From contig NZ_JAUSVB010000005.1 of the NCBI RefSeq assembly GCF_030814415.1, positions 1 through 64,000 of the forward strand: a stretch of DNA of 64,000 nucleotides. The letters are read 5' to 3'. This document shows, piece after piece, positions 26,527 through 37,445 of the stretch (position 1 is its first letter; each line of letters starts with the position of its first letter). The notes beneath the pieces were generated by a model that made no database searches, was not told the origin of the DNA, and saw only the letters and a list, made by a program, of their open reading frames with translations. The translations under genes were made by a program, and so were the position numbers. The stretch is from Cellulomonas humilata. GTDB taxonomy: Bacteria; Actinomycetota; Actinomycetes; Actinomycetales; Cellulomonadaceae.

Positions 26527-28062
26527 ATGTCCCGCGCACGCGTCACGCTCGACCGCGACTTCGTCGTCGGGGAGGTACCCCGGCGGATCTTCGGGTCGTT
26601 CGTCGAGCACATGGGCCGGTGCGTCTACACCGGCATCTACGAGCCCGGCCACCCGACGGCCGACGACCAGGGCTTCCGTCGTGACGTCCTCGACCTGGTC
26701 AAGGAGCTCGGGGCGACGGTCATCCGGTACCCCGGGGGCAACTTCGTCTCCGGGTACGCCTGGGAGGACGGCGTCGGCCCCGACCGGCCCCGGCGGCTGG
26801 ACGGTGCCTGGCACACGGTCGAGACCAACGCGTTCGGGCTGCACGAGTTCGTCGACTGGGCGCGCGTGGCCGATGTCGAGGTCATGGAGGCCGTCAACCT
26901 GGGCACCCGGGGCGTCGAGGAGGCGCGCGCGCTGGTCGAGTACGCCAACCACCCCGGCGGCACCGAGCTGTCCGACCGGCGGCGCAAGAACGGTCACGAG
27001 GACCCGTTCGACATCCGGCTGTGGTGCCTGGGCAACGAGATGGACGGCCCGTGGCAGATGGGCGCCAAGACCGCCGACGAGTACGGCCGGCTTGCCCAGG
27101 AGGCCGCCAAGGCGATGCGGCTGGTGGACCCGCGGATCGAGCTGGTCGCGTGCGGCTCCTCCAACTCGGGGATGCCGACGTTCGGCGCGTGGGAGCAGAC
27201 GGTTCTCGGGCACGCCTATGACCAGGTCGACTACGTCTCGCTGCACGCCTACTACCAGGAGCACGACGGCGACCACGCGAGCTTCCTGGCCAGCGCGGTC
27301 GACATGGACTACTTCATCGAGTCGGTGGTCGCCACGGCCGACGCCGTCCGCGCGAAGGGCAAGCACAAGAAGCACATCGATCTCTCGTTCGACGAGTGGA
27401 ACGTCTGGTACGCCACCGGCAAGGACACCGAGGACCAGCCGCACGTCATCGAGAAGGCCGGCGCGTGGCGCGAGCACCCGCGGATCATCGAGGACGAGTA
27501 CTCGGTCACCGACGCGGTCGTCGTCGGCACGTTCCTCAACTCGCTGCTGCGGCACGGCGACCGCGTGAAGATCGCCAACCAGGCCCAGCTGGTCAACGTC
27601 ATCGCCCCCATCCGCTCGGAGGAGGGCGGCCCCGCGTGGCGGCAGTCGATCTTCTGGCCGTTCGCGCGGACTGCGGCGCTGGCCCGCGGGGTCATCCTGC
27701 GGACCGCCGTCACCTCGGACCGGTACGACAGCGCGAAGTTCGACGCGGTGGACCTGGTCGACGTCTCCGCCACCTGGGACGAGGAGCACGGCCGCGTCGC
27801 GCTCTTCCTGGCGCACCGCGGTCTCGACGAGGACGCGGAGGTCACGGTCGACGTGCGCGGCTGGACGGCGGGGCAGGTCAGGCGTGCCGAGGTGCTGACC
27901 GTGCCCGAGGGCGGCGACCGGCACACCACCAACGCGCAGGACGCCCAGGACCGGGTCGGCCTCCGCCCGCTCGACGGGGTGCGGGCCGACGGCGGCACCG
28001 TGAGCCTGCGGCTGCCGCCGCTGTGCTGGGCGGTGGTGGAGCTGGAGGTCACTCCGGCCTGA
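26527..28062 (+). CDS. GH51 alpha-L-arabinofuranosidase
   Basis: This 511-residue enzyme has the GH51 acid/base E171 in CLGNEMDG and nucleophile E290 in SFDEWNVWY. The 119-residue spacing equals that of E175/E294 in Geobacillus AbfA. It removes arabinofuranose side chains from arabinoxylan or arabinan fragments. No signal peptide is present, so it acts on imported oligosaccharides. GGAGG precedes the ATG. It closes the binding-protein and permease operon, which supports arabino-oligosaccharides as the transported sugar. Confidence 0.95.
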   Translation: MSRARVTLDRDFVVGEVPRRIFGSFVEHMGRCVYTGIYEPGHPTADDQGFRRDVLDLVKELGATVIRYPGGNFVSGYAWEDGVGPDRPRRLDGAWHTVETNAFGLHEFVDWARVADVEVMEAVNLGTRGVEEARALVEYANHPGGTELSDRRRKNGHEDPFDIRLWCLGNEMDGPWQMGAKTADEYGRLAQEAAKAMRLVDPRIELVACGSSNSGMPTFGAWEQTVLGHAYDQVDYVSLHAYYQEHDGDHASFLASAVDMDYFIESVVATADAVRAKGKHKKHIDLSFDEWNVWYATGKDTEDQPHVIEKAGAWREHPRIIEDEYSVTDAVVVGTFLNSLLRHGDRVKIANQAQLVNVIAPIRSEEGGPAWRQSIFWPFARTAALARGVILRTAVTSDRYDSAKFDAVDLVDVSATWDEEHGRVALFLAHRGLDEDAEVTVDVRGWTAGQVRRAEVLTVPEGGDRHTTNAQDAQDRVGLRPLDGVRADGGTVSLRLPPLCWAVVELEVTPA

Positions 28063-28083
28063 GGACGCCGTTACCGTGGCGCC

Positions 28084-28710
28084 GTGGACGAGGAGCGCGC
28101 GGAGGTCGGGGTCGGGCCGTGGGAGGGCGAGTGGCCGTCTGACGCCCGCTTCGACCCCGGGCTGCTGGCCGAGGGGGACCGTCGCAACGTCGTCGACCGC
28201 TACCGGTACTGGACGGTCGAGGCGATCGTCGCCGACCTCGACACCCGTCGGCACCCGTTCCACGTGGCGATCGAGAACTGGGCGCACGACATGAACATCG
28301 GCTCGGTCGTCCGCACCGCCAACGCGTTCCTGGCCGCCGAGGTGCACATCGTCGGCAACCGCCGCTGGAACCGTCGCGGCGCCATGGTCACCGACCGCTA
28401 CCAGCACGTCCGGCACCACCCGACGGTCGAGGACCTGGTCTCCTGGGCGGCCGAGCACGACCTCCCGGTGCTGGGCGTCGACAACCTGCCCGGCTCCGTC
28501 GCCCTGGAGGGCTACCCGATCCCGCGCGCGTGCGTGCTGTTGTTCGGCCAGGAGTCCGTCGGGCTGTCCGACGCGGCCCGCGACGCCGCCGTCGACGTCC
28601 TGCACATCGCCCAGTTCGGCTCGACCCGCTCGATCAACGCGGGCGCCGCGGCCGCGATCGCCATGCACGCCTGGATCGCCCGGCACGCACCGGGAGCTGT
28701 CCAGGGGTAG
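28084..28710 (+). CDS. SpoU-family RNA 2'-O-methyltransferase
   Basis: This 208-residue protein has the SpoU motifs: NIGSVVRTANAF (motif 1), LLFGQESVGLSDAA (motif 2) and STRSINAGAAAAIAMHAW (motif 3), which forms the trefoil-knot S-adenosylmethionine site. It methylates a ribose in rRNA or tRNA; the target base cannot be read. TACCGT (28072-28077) and a 6-nt gap precede the GTG, fitting a leaderless mRNA. It is therefore probably independent of the GH51 gene, which ends 21 bp upstream. Confidence 0.92.
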   Translation: MDEERAEVGVGPWEGEWPSDARFDPGLLAEGDRRNVVDRYRYWTVEAIVADLDTRRHPFHVAIENWAHDMNIGSVVRTANAFLAAEVHIVGNRRWNRRGAMVTDRYQHVRHHPTVEDLVSWAAEHDLPVLGVDNLPGSVALEGYPIPRACVLLFGQESVGLSDAARDAAVDVLHIAQFGSTRSINAGAAAAIAMHAWIARHAPGAVQG

Positions 28711-28791
28711 AACGTCCCGGGCGTCGGGTCATGCGGGCGTGCCAGAATCGATGCGATACCCCCTCCCCTCTACGCGCAGGAGATGCTGCAG

Positions 28792-29817
28792 ATGGCCATC
28801 GCCACCCCCGAGGTCTACGCCGAGATGATCGACCGGGCGAAGGCGGGCAAGTTCGCCTACCCGGCCGTGAACGTCACGTCGTCCCAGAGCGTCACCGCCG
28901 CACTGCAGGGCTTCGCCGAGGCGGAGTCCGATGGCATCATCCAGGTGTCCGTCGGCGGCGCCGAGTACGCGGCCGGCTCGACCGTCAAGGACCGCATCGC
29001 CGGTTCGCTGGCCCTCGCGGCGTACGCGGCCGAGGTGGCCAAGGGCTACCCGATCACCGTCGCCCTGCACACCGACCACTGCGCCAAGCAGAACCTCGAC
29101 TCCTGGGTGCGGCCGCTGCTCGCGCTCGAGATCGAGCAGGTCAAGGCCGGCAAGCTCCCCACGTTCCAGTCGCACATGTGGGACGGCTCGTCCGTGCCGC
29201 TCGACGAGAACCTGATCATCGCCGAGGAGCTCCTGGAGCTCTCCGTCGCTGCCCGCACGATCCTCGAGATCGAGGTCGGCGTCGTCGGTGGTGAGGAGGA
29301 CGGCCACACGGCCGAGATCAACGACAAGCTGTACACGACCGTCGAGGACGGCCTGGCCACGGTCAAGGCGCTCGGTGCGGGCGAGAAGGGCCGCTACCTG
29401 ACGGCCCTCACGTTCGGCAACGTGCACGGCGTCTACAAGCCGGGTGCGGTCAAGCTGCGTCCGTCGATCCTCGCGGAGATCCAGAAGGCCGTCGGCGACG
29501 CCATCGGCAAGGAGAACCCGTTCGACCTGGTGTTCCACGGTGGCTCCGGTTCGACCGAGGCCGAGATCGCCGAGGCCGTCGACAACGGTGTCATCAAGAT
29601 GAACATCGACACGGACACGCAGTACGCGTTCAGCCGTCCGGTGGCGGACCACTTCTTCCGCAACTACGACGGCGTGCTCAAGGTGGACGGCGAGGTGGGC
29701 AACAAGAAGGCCTACGACCCGCGCGCCTGGGGCAAGCTCGCCGAGGCCGGCATGGCGAAGCGCCTCGTCGAGGCCGCGCAGCAGCTCCGCTCGGCCGGGC
29801 ACACGCTCGGCGCCTGA
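28792..29817 (+). CDS. fba: Class II fructose-bisphosphate aldolase
   Basis: This zinc enzyme cleaves fructose-1,6-bisphosphate in glycolysis and builds it in gluconeogenesis. Its 341 residues contain the zinc ligands in HTDHCAK, EVGVVGGEEDGH and GNVHGVYKPG, and the C-terminal VFHGGSGS with NIDTDTQ. The ATG at 28792 has AGGAG at correct distance; the ATG at 28783 is too close to it. It ends in a strong hairpin terminator. Confidence 0.97.
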   Translation: MAIATPEVYAEMIDRAKAGKFAYPAVNVTSSQSVTAALQGFAEAESDGIIQVSVGGAEYAAGSTVKDRIAGSLALAAYAAEVAKGYPITVALHTDHCAKQNLDSWVRPLLALEIEQVKAGKLPTFQSHMWDGSSVPLDENLIIAEELLELSVAARTILEIEVGVVGGEEDGHTAEINDKLYTTVEDGLATVKALGAGEKGRYLTALTFGNVHGVYKPGAVKLRPSILAEIQKAVGDAIGKENPFDLVFHGGSGSTEAEIAEAVDNGVIKMNIDTDTQYAFSRPVADHFFRNYDGVLKVDGEVGNKKAYDPRAWGKLAEAGMAKRLVEAAQQLRSAGHTLGA

Positions 29818-29825
29818 CGTCCGAG

Positions 29826-29865
29826 CACAGGAAAGGCCCCCGGTCACCCGGGGGCCTTTCCTGTG
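29826..29865. terminator. Bidirectional terminator after fba
   Basis: A perfect 18-bp stem (29826-29843 with 29848-29865) with a 4-nt loop lies between fba and the convergent STAS gene. AAAGG/CCTTT within the stem gives short T/A runs on each side, suiting both directions. Confidence 0.9.
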
Positions 29866-29867
29866 TG

Positions 29868-30287
29868 TCAGCTCGTGCTGTCCCCGACCGGTTGGAACTC
29901 GGACTCGTCCCCCTCGACGACGTCCAGGAGCTCACCGATCCGGGTGACCTCGAGCAGGAACCGCACGGTGGGCGGTACCCGCAGGAGCCGGACGCGGTGC
30001 TGGGACCGGATGGACAGGCGGGCCAGGAACGCGACACCGGACGAGTCCATGAACGTCACATGGTGGGCGTCCACCTCGATGGGCAGCCCCACCTGCTCGG
30101 CCTCCGCCGTCGCCTCCTGCAGCTCGGGGCCGAGGTCGGCGTCGACCTCGCCCGAGAGCACGATGCGAGTGGCGTCGGTCCCCACGATGACCTGCACAGC
30201 CCCCGGCTCACCGACGATCCCTGCACCCTGGTCGGCCTGCGAGACGTCCGCAGGCCCGTCGGGGATCGTGCTGTTACCGTCGCGCAC
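29868..30287 (-). CDS. STAS-domain anti-anti-sigma factor
   Basis: This 139-residue protein has a STAS domain with the phosphorylation-site motif FMDSSGVAFLAR (serine near residue 85). An N-terminal tail of about 30 residues precedes it. Such proteins free a sigma factor by binding its anti-sigma kinase when dephosphorylated. GTG at 30287 follows AAAGGAG at ideal spacing. It is divergent from the SpoIIE-type phosphatase, which would remove the phosphate. No sigma factor gene is nearby. Confidence 0.85.
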   Translation of the reverse strand: MRDGNSTIPDGPADVSQADQGAGIVGEPGAVQVIVGTDATRIVLSGEVDADLGPELQEATAEAEQVGLPIEVDAHHVTFMDSSGVAFLARLSIRSQHRVRLLRVPPTVRFLLEVTRIGELLDVVEGDESEFQPVGDSTS

Positions 30288-30371
30288 GGCGCTCCTTTCA
30301 GGTTCTTCGGCAGGCCCGCGCCGCTTCTCGACGACTTGCCTGTTCGGAACGCTAGACGATGGGAGGTGGTG

Positions 30372-32492
30372 GTGGTCAACTCCCACGCCTCCCCCCTTCC
30401 CGATCGGGCCCTGGCCGAGGTCCGCGACCGTGCCCTGAAGTCCACTTCCGTGCCGATGGCGCTGCTGGATGCGACGACGACGAACCTGCCCGTGATCTGG
30501 GTGAACGACGCGTTCGAGCGGGTCACCGGCTACGGCGTGGAGGAGGCGCAGCTCCGACAGGCGGCGGTGCTGGCGGACTCAGCGCTGCAGCCGCCCGACC
30601 TGCTCCGGTTGCTCGACGAGCTCCGCGCCGGGCGGGAGATCGCCCACACGATCGTCCTGCGACGTGCCGACGGCACCCAGCTCGCCTGCCGCGTGCACCT
30701 GTCCCCGGTCCACGCCGGCGGTGACGGTCCCCTGACCCACTGGGTCGCCGCGCTCCAGGACCTGACCGAACAGCTGTCGCACGACGCCGAGCAGGCGGCG
30801 ATGGTGGAGACGGAACGCCGCGAGCGGCGCAGCCTCGGGCTCATCGCGCAGGTCTCGGACCTCCTCATGGACGTCGACGACCCGCACGCGCTGCGCGAGA
30901 TCGCGGCGATCCTGCGGCGGGCGGTCGTCGGCTGGGCCGCGTTCTACCTCAACGACGGTGGGCTGCGGGTGGCCGACGGGATCGACGCGGGGCGCCCGCC
31001 CACCGGCAAGGGCTCGCGCCACGGGGAGGGGCCGACGGTGCGGGACGTGGGGCCGGACGCCGTCCAGCAGCTCCTCGACGCCGAGATCGACCGGCCGGTG
31101 GAGCTGGCGCTCGGCGGCTCGTACGGGCTCGGGAGCGCGTCGGCGTGGCTGGCCCAGCAGGCCGAGACCGAGCTGGGCCTGGCCGACACGGCTGAGAGCC
31201 GCTCGGTCCTCGTCTTCCCGCTGCCCGGTCGCCGCCGGGTCCTCGGGGTGCTCGTCGTGCACGCGCACGACGGCCACGGCCTGCACGGCCTGGAGCCGTC
31301 CGTGCGCACCGTCCTGGACCTCACGGCCCGCCGTGTCGGGCTGGTCATCGACAACGCACGCCTCTACGACCGCGAGCACCGGCTGGCCGAGACCCTCCAG
31401 CGGGCGATGCTCCCCGAGCAGGCCGAGGTCGACGGCCTCGACGTGTGGACGTACTACGCGCCGAACTCGGAGAACGCCCAGGTGGGCGGCGACTGGTACG
31501 ACGTGCTCCAGGTCAGCCCGGACGTCGTCGGCGTGGTCATCGGGGACGTCGTCGGCCACGACGTCGAGGCTGCGGCGTCGATGGGTCAGCTGCGCTCGGT
31601 GGTCCGCTCCTACATCTTCGACATCACGACGCCCGGCCCGGTGCTGGAGCGGGTCGACCAGCTCGTCGCCGGCATGCGGGTGCCGCGCCCGGCCGGTCTG
31701 GTCCTGTCGACCCTGACGCGCTCCGAGGACCGTTGGCGGCTGGAGTACTCGCGCGCGGGTCACCTGCCGGCGCTGCTCGTCCGGGCGGGGCGCGTCACCC
31801 CGCTCGACGCGGCCGGGGGACCGCTGATCGGCTTCGGCGGCGTGCCCCGGAGCACGGGTGCGGTCGACCTCGACGCCGGTGACGTCGTCGTCTACTACAC
31901 GGACGGTCTCATCGAGCGGCGCGACCGTGGCCTGCGCGACGGGCTCGCCGCGCTGTCGGCCGTGGCCGCCGGTGTCACAGCGCGCGACGCGGCGGGCGTC
32001 GGCGAGGAGCTGCTGTCGCGGCTCGCGGACCACCCCGAGGACGACGTCGCCGTCGTGGTCGTGCGGGTGCCATCGCCGCTGGACACCTCCGGGCGCACCC
32101 GCAGCCCCCGCCGGCGGCGCTGGTCGCTGCCCAGCGAGGCGGCCTCGATCGGGCGCGCGCGGCACGCGGTGGTGCGGACCTGTCAGGCGTGGGGGATCGA
32201 GGACGCGGCGAACGCGGAGCTGGTCGTCTCCGAGCTCGTCGCGAACGCCGTGCTGCACGGGTTCGGGCACGTCTCGTTGCAGCTCTACGACACCGGGGAC
32301 GGCCTGCGCATCGAGGTCGAGGACGCCAACCCGGCGCCGCCGGTCACCACGGACGGGCATCCCGGGCGCGTGGGGGGCTTCGGCATGCAGATCGTGGAAC
32401 GGCTCGCGGACTGGGGCTGGCGGCAGTCCCGCGGCGGCAAGCTGGTCTGGGCGAAGGTGCGACCGGGGTCGCTGCCCGCCGGCAGCCGCTAG
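30372..32492 (+). CDS. PAS-GAF-SpoIIE phosphatase with C-terminal RsbW-like kinase domain
   Basis: This 706-residue sensor combines, in order, a PAS domain (about 18-135), a short coiled segment, a GAF-like domain (about 160-335) and a PP2C/SpoIIE phosphatase (about 345-570, with GGDWYDVL and GDVVGHDVEAA for metal binding). A HATPase_c domain of the anti-sigma type (about 590-706) has N-box SELVANAVLHG and GGFGMQIVE. It can both dephosphorylate a STAS protein and act as its kinase. The start is probably GTG 30372 behind GGGAGG; neighbouring GTGs at 30366 and 30369 are possible. STAS genes lie on both sides on the opposite strand. The signal is unknown. Confidence 0.88.
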   Translation: MVNSHASPLPDRALAEVRDRALKSTSVPMALLDATTTNLPVIWVNDAFERVTGYGVEEAQLRQAAVLADSALQPPDLLRLLDELRAGREIAHTIVLRRADGTQLACRVHLSPVHAGGDGPLTHWVAALQDLTEQLSHDAEQAAMVETERRERRSLGLIAQVSDLLMDVDDPHALREIAAILRRAVVGWAAFYLNDGGLRVADGIDAGRPPTGKGSRHGEGPTVRDVGPDAVQQLLDAEIDRPVELALGGSYGLGSASAWLAQQAETELGLADTAESRSVLVFPLPGRRRVLGVLVVHAHDGHGLHGLEPSVRTVLDLTARRVGLVIDNARLYDREHRLAETLQRAMLPEQAEVDGLDVWTYYAPNSENAQVGGDWYDVLQVSPDVVGVVIGDVVGHDVEAAASMGQLRSVVRSYIFDITTPGPVLERVDQLVAGMRVPRPAGLVLSTLTRSEDRWRLEYSRAGHLPALLVRAGRVTPLDAAGGPLIGFGGVPRSTGAVDLDAGDVVVYYTDGLIERRDRGLRDGLAALSAVAAGVTARDAAGVGEELLSRLADHPEDDVAVVVVRVPSPLDTSGRTRSPRRRRWSLPSEAASIGRARHAVVRTCQAWGIEDAANAELVVSELVANAVLHGFGHVSLQLYDTGDGLRIEVEDANPAPPVTTDGHPGRVGGFGMQIVERLADWGWRQSRGGKLVWAKVRPGSLPAGSR

Positions 32493-32860
32493 GCCGGGGC
32501 GGAGGCCCCGTCGGGACGGCGGAAGTCCGACGGCTCGACGCCCGACTCGCACCGGTGGTCCGTGTCGATGCGGAACAGGTCGAGGGCACCGCAGATCTCG
32601 ATGACGAACAGGTCCCGCGGGTCCGCCCCGCGCAGGACCGTCGCGCCGCCACGCTTGCGGCCGGCGTCCGCCAGCGAGATGAGGAACGCCGCACCGGTCG
32701 AGTCCATGAAGGTCACGCGGCACATGTCGATGACCACGAGCTGGCGGCGCAGCCCCACGACGCGCGCGGCGATCTCGGGGAACTGGTCACGCTCGGCGAG
32801 GTCCAGGTCGCCGGCGACGGTCAGCGTCGTCGTCGTCGCGGACGTCGAGATCTCGATCAT
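32489..32860 (-). CDS. STAS-domain anti-anti-sigma factor
   Basis: This 123-residue STAS protein has the phosphorylation-site motif FMDSTGAAFLIS near residue 55. It overlaps the end of the SpoIIE/kinase gene by 4 bp in convergent orientation. Its start at ATG 32860 (MIEIS) lacks a strong ribosome site. A longer frame to 32893 has no better start. It differs from the STAS protein at 29868 by lacking the N-terminal tail and having a C-terminal one of about 30 residues. It is probably the second partner of the same phosphatase. Confidence 0.82.
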   Translation of the reverse strand: MIEISTSATTTTLTVAGDLDLAERDQFPEIAARVVGLRRQLVVIDMCRVTFMDSTGAAFLISLADAGRKRGGATVLRGADPRDLFVIEICGALDLFRIDTDHRCESGVEPSDFRRPDGASAPA

Positions 32861-32970
32861 GGGCACCCTGTCTGGAGGGGGGGAGGTGCGCACCGAACAA
32901 GGGTCCAGGTCGGCGGGACGACTGTAGTCGCGCTCCCAGCGGGTCGCACGCGGTAGGGGACACTGTGACG

Positions 32971-33399
32971 ATGAGCCACGAGAACCTGCTGGACGGTCCC
33001 GCCCCGACCCTGCTGCCCGCCGACGGCCCCGACGCCGACGCCCGTGCCGCGCTCATCAGCGGCTCCTCCCCGCGCGAGGCCGTCGCCGCGGCACCGGCGG
33101 CATCGATCCTGTGGGCCCTGCTGGCCGAGAACGCCCTCGCGGACGACGGCGACCCCGTGGCTGCCTACGCGTACGCGCGCACCGGCTACCACCGGGGTCT
33201 CGACGCGCTGCGCCGTGCGGGCTGGCACGGCCGCGGCCCGATCCCCGCGGACCACGCACCCAACGAGGGGTTCCTGCGGTCGCTGCTCGCGCTCGCAGAG
33301 GCCGCGGAGGCCATCGGCGAGTCCGAGGAGGCGACGCGGTGCGAGACGTTCCTCGCCGACAGCGGCACCTCCGTCAGCGAGGTCGCGAACCTGCGGTGA
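32971..33399 (+). CDS. DUF3151 family protein
   Basis: This 142-residue helical protein matches the actinobacterial DUF3151 family. It starts SHENLLDGP, has AYAYARTGYHRGLDALRRAG near the middle and a PNEGFLRSLLALA segment. The function is unknown. GACACT and a 6-nt gap precede the ATG at 32971; a GTG two codons earlier (32965) is the alternative. It precedes purA, a neighbour I have often seen for this family. Confidence 0.85.
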   Translation: MSHENLLDGPAPTLLPADGPDADARAALISGSSPREAVAAAPAASILWALLAENALADDGDPVAAYAYARTGYHRGLDALRRAGWHGRGPIPADHAPNEGFLRSLLALAEAAEAIGESEEATRCETFLADSGTSVSEVANLR

Positions 33400-33404
33400 C
33401 ATGA

Positions 33405-35379
<1,975 letters not shown>

Positions 35380-35389
35380 GCGGCCAGTT

Positions 35390-36676
35390 CTACCGCGCTC
35401 CGGCGGTCGCCGTCAGCACGGTCTCGTCCACGGGCGCCGGCGGCAGCTCCAGCTCGGCCACCATGCGCTGCCGGACGACCGCGACCGGGTAGGCCACCCC
35501 GGCCACGCAGACCGCCGTCGCGCCCAGGAAGACCGCGGACAGGCCCCACTGCTCCGCGACGAGGCCACCGAGCAGCGCGCCGACGGGCATGAGCCCGTAG
35601 GCGAGGGTCCGGCTGGCACCGCCCACGCGACCGAGCATCCCGGGCGCGACCATCCGCTGCCGCATCGACTGCGAGATCACGTTGCCGGTGGTGTTGAGGA
35701 ACCCGACCACGAACAGGCCCGACGCGATGGCGGGCACGGTGGGCGCGAGCACAGGGACCAGCATCAGGAGGGACTGCAGCATCCAGGAGGTCAGCAGCAG
35801 CGGGACCTCGGGGATGCGTCGGCCGAGCGGCTCGGCGGCGATCGAGCCGAGCACCGCGCCGACCGCCAGGACCGCGATGACCAGCGGGTACTGCGCGGGC
35901 TCGAGGCCGACGCGCGACCCGGGGCCCACCATCCAGAGCACGAACACGGCGAAGTAGCCGGTGCTGGCCATGTTCATCACGCTGCCGGCCACGAGCAGCG
36001 GCCGGAGCACCGGGTGCCGGACCAGGAAGCCGACGCCCTCGCGGATCTCGGCGGTCGCCGAGCGCCTCTGCGGCGCGGCGTGCTTGTACGACCCGGGGAT
36101 CCGGGTGGCGATGAGGACCAGCGCGAGCACGCCGAGCCCCGCCGGGACGCCGAGCACCCAGCCGGCGCCGAGCGCGAGCAGGGCGCCGGCGACCGGCCCG
36201 CCGACGAACGCGGACATCACCTGCTGCGCCGCGAGCGTCCGCCCGTTCGCGGCCTCGAGGCGGGAGCGCGGCACCAGGTCCGGCACCAGCGCCGAGCCGG
36301 CGAGGTCGACGAACACGTCGGTCACCCCGTAGAGCAGCACGATCACGGTCAGCGCCGGCATCGTCATGCGCCCGGAGGCGACCATCCAGACTGCGACCCC
36401 GAGCAGGGCCGCGCGGGCGGCGAGCCCGACCACCTGGGTGTACTTACGGTCGCGTCGGTCGACGACCACCCCGGCGGCGAGCCCGCACACCAGCCACGGG
36501 AGCCACGCCGCTGCGGTGAGCTGGGCGATCTGGCTGGGGGATCGCGTGAGCGTCAGGGCGTACAGGGGGACGCCGGTCTGCACGATGCCGTCGCCGAGGT
36601 TCGCCATCCCGGTGGCCGTGAGGTGCGCGGCGAACCGACGGCCGAGGGGTTCCCGCGTGGCGACCTGCTCGCTCAT
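35390..36676 (-). CDS. Major facilitator superfamily transporter (EntS-like)
   Basis: This 428-residue transporter has about 12 membrane segments and the MFS_3 layout, with VDRRDRKYTQ in the 2-3 loop. ATG at 36676 follows GGGAG. The divergent ArsR-type gene and the 14-bp repeats between them suggest repression until a toxic compound appears. The substrate is unknown; EntS-like members export siderophores or drugs. Confidence 0.88.
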   Translation of the reverse strand: MSEQVATREPLGRRFAAHLTATGMANLGDGIVQTGVPLYALTLTRSPSQIAQLTAAAWLPWLVCGLAAGVVVDRRDRKYTQVVGLAARAALLGVAVWMVASGRMTMPALTVIVLLYGVTDVFVDLAGSALVPDLVPRSRLEAANGRTLAAQQVMSAFVGGPVAGALLALGAGWVLGVPAGLGVLALVLIATRIPGSYKHAAPQRRSATAEIREGVGFLVRHPVLRPLLVAGSVMNMASTGYFAVFVLWMVGPGSRVGLEPAQYPLVIAVLAVGAVLGSIAAEPLGRRIPEVPLLLTSWMLQSLLMLVPVLAPTVPAIASGLFVVGFLNTTGNVISQSMRQRMVAPGMLGRVGGASRTLAYGLMPVGALLGGLVAEQWGLSAVFLGATAVCVAGVAYPVAVVRQRMVAELELPPAPVDETVLTATAGAR

Positions 36677-36691
36677 GGGTGTGCTCCCGGT

Positions 36692-36721
36692 AGGATTGAA
36701 GAGGAAACTCTGCAAAGACAA
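36692..36721 (-). promoter_or_regulatory. Promoter of the MFS transporter gene
   Basis: On the minus strand TTGTCT (36721-36716) and AATCCT (36697-36692) are 18 bp apart. The -35 falls between the first two 14-bp repeats, so a regulator bound there would block it. Confidence 0.4.
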
Positions 36722-36745
36722 CTCTGCAAAGGTATCTCTGCGAAT
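36707..36745. promoter_or_regulatory. Three direct repeats at 14-bp period (operator candidate)
   Basis: ACTCTGCAAAG at 36707, ACTCTGCAAAG at 36721 and the weaker TCTCTGCGAAT at 36735 lie in phase. Their CTCTGC cores start at 36708, 36722 and 36736. They occupy the gap between the divergent MFS and ArsR-type genes and end at the ArsR-type start codon. Confidence 0.6.
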
Positions 36746-37340
36746 GAGCGAGAGCAACCCCCTTCCTTTCCGGGCCCGTGCCATCGGGCCGGAGGAGCTC
36801 AAGGCGTTGGCGCACCCCCTGCGGATGGCGATGTACGACTACCTGTCCGAGCACGGGGCGGCCACGGCCAGCCAGCTCGGCCGGCACCTGGGCGAGAGCA
36901 GCGGGCAGACCAGCTACCACCTGCGCCAGCTGGAGAAGCACGGCTTCGTCGAGGACGACCCGGCGCACGAGCGCGGTCGGGACCGGTGGTGGCGCGCGGT
37001 CGGGTACAGCCTCGACGGCCGGGACATGCTCCGTGACCCCCGGACCGCGGACGCCGCCAAGGCGCTGCTGCAGGGGGTCGTCGCCGAGCGCGCCCAGGTG
37101 CTCCAGCGGTGGCTGTCCATGGGGGACACCCCGGAGTGGGAGGGCGCGTCGCTCAACGACCGGACGACGGCCGACCTGACCCTCGAGGAGCTGCAGCAGG
37201 TCGTGCTCGCGGTGCAGGAGGTCGTCGACGACGCCGTCAAGGCGGCCAAGGCGCGCAAGGCTGCCGGCGAGACCGAGGGCCGGCGACGGGTGCGGATCTA
37301 CGTCGACGCACTCCCGCTGCCGCGCGACGATGGCGCCTGA
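36744..37340 (+). CDS. ArsR-type helix-turn-helix regulator
   Basis: This 198-residue protein has an ArsR/HTH_20 winged helix (about residues 20-85) with ALAHPLRMAMYDYL and GESSGQTSYHLRQLEKHGFV. A helical C-terminal half follows with no cysteine cluster, so metal sensing is not indicated. ATG at 36744 is the only sensible start. It is divergent from the MFS transporter and probably represses both genes through the 14-bp repeats. The inducer is unknown. Confidence 0.88.
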   Translation: MSESNPLPFRARAIGPEELKALAHPLRMAMYDYLSEHGAATASQLGRHLGESSGQTSYHLRQLEKHGFVEDDPAHERGRDRWWRAVGYSLDGRDMLRDPRTADAAKALLQGVVAERAQVLQRWLSMGDTPEWEGASLNDRTTADLTLEELQQVVLAVQEVVDDAVKAAKARKAAGETEGRRRVRIYVDALPLPRDDGA

Positions 37341-37356
37341 GTTGTGCAGATCGAAA

Positions 37357-37372
37357 GAAACGCGGATGTTTC
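37357..37372. promoter_or_regulatory. Inverted repeat upstream of pckG
   Basis: GAAAC-GCGGAT-GTTTC has 5-bp arms and a 6-bp spacer, about 75 bp before pckG. It could be an operator for a carbon regulator. The evidence is only the symmetry and position. Confidence 0.3.
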
Positions 37373-37445
37373 CGGCCTGAGGTGATGGAATCGGTGGACG
37401 AAGAGGTCCACGGTGGAAGGACTGGATCCTTTCCCGGAGGTCGTC

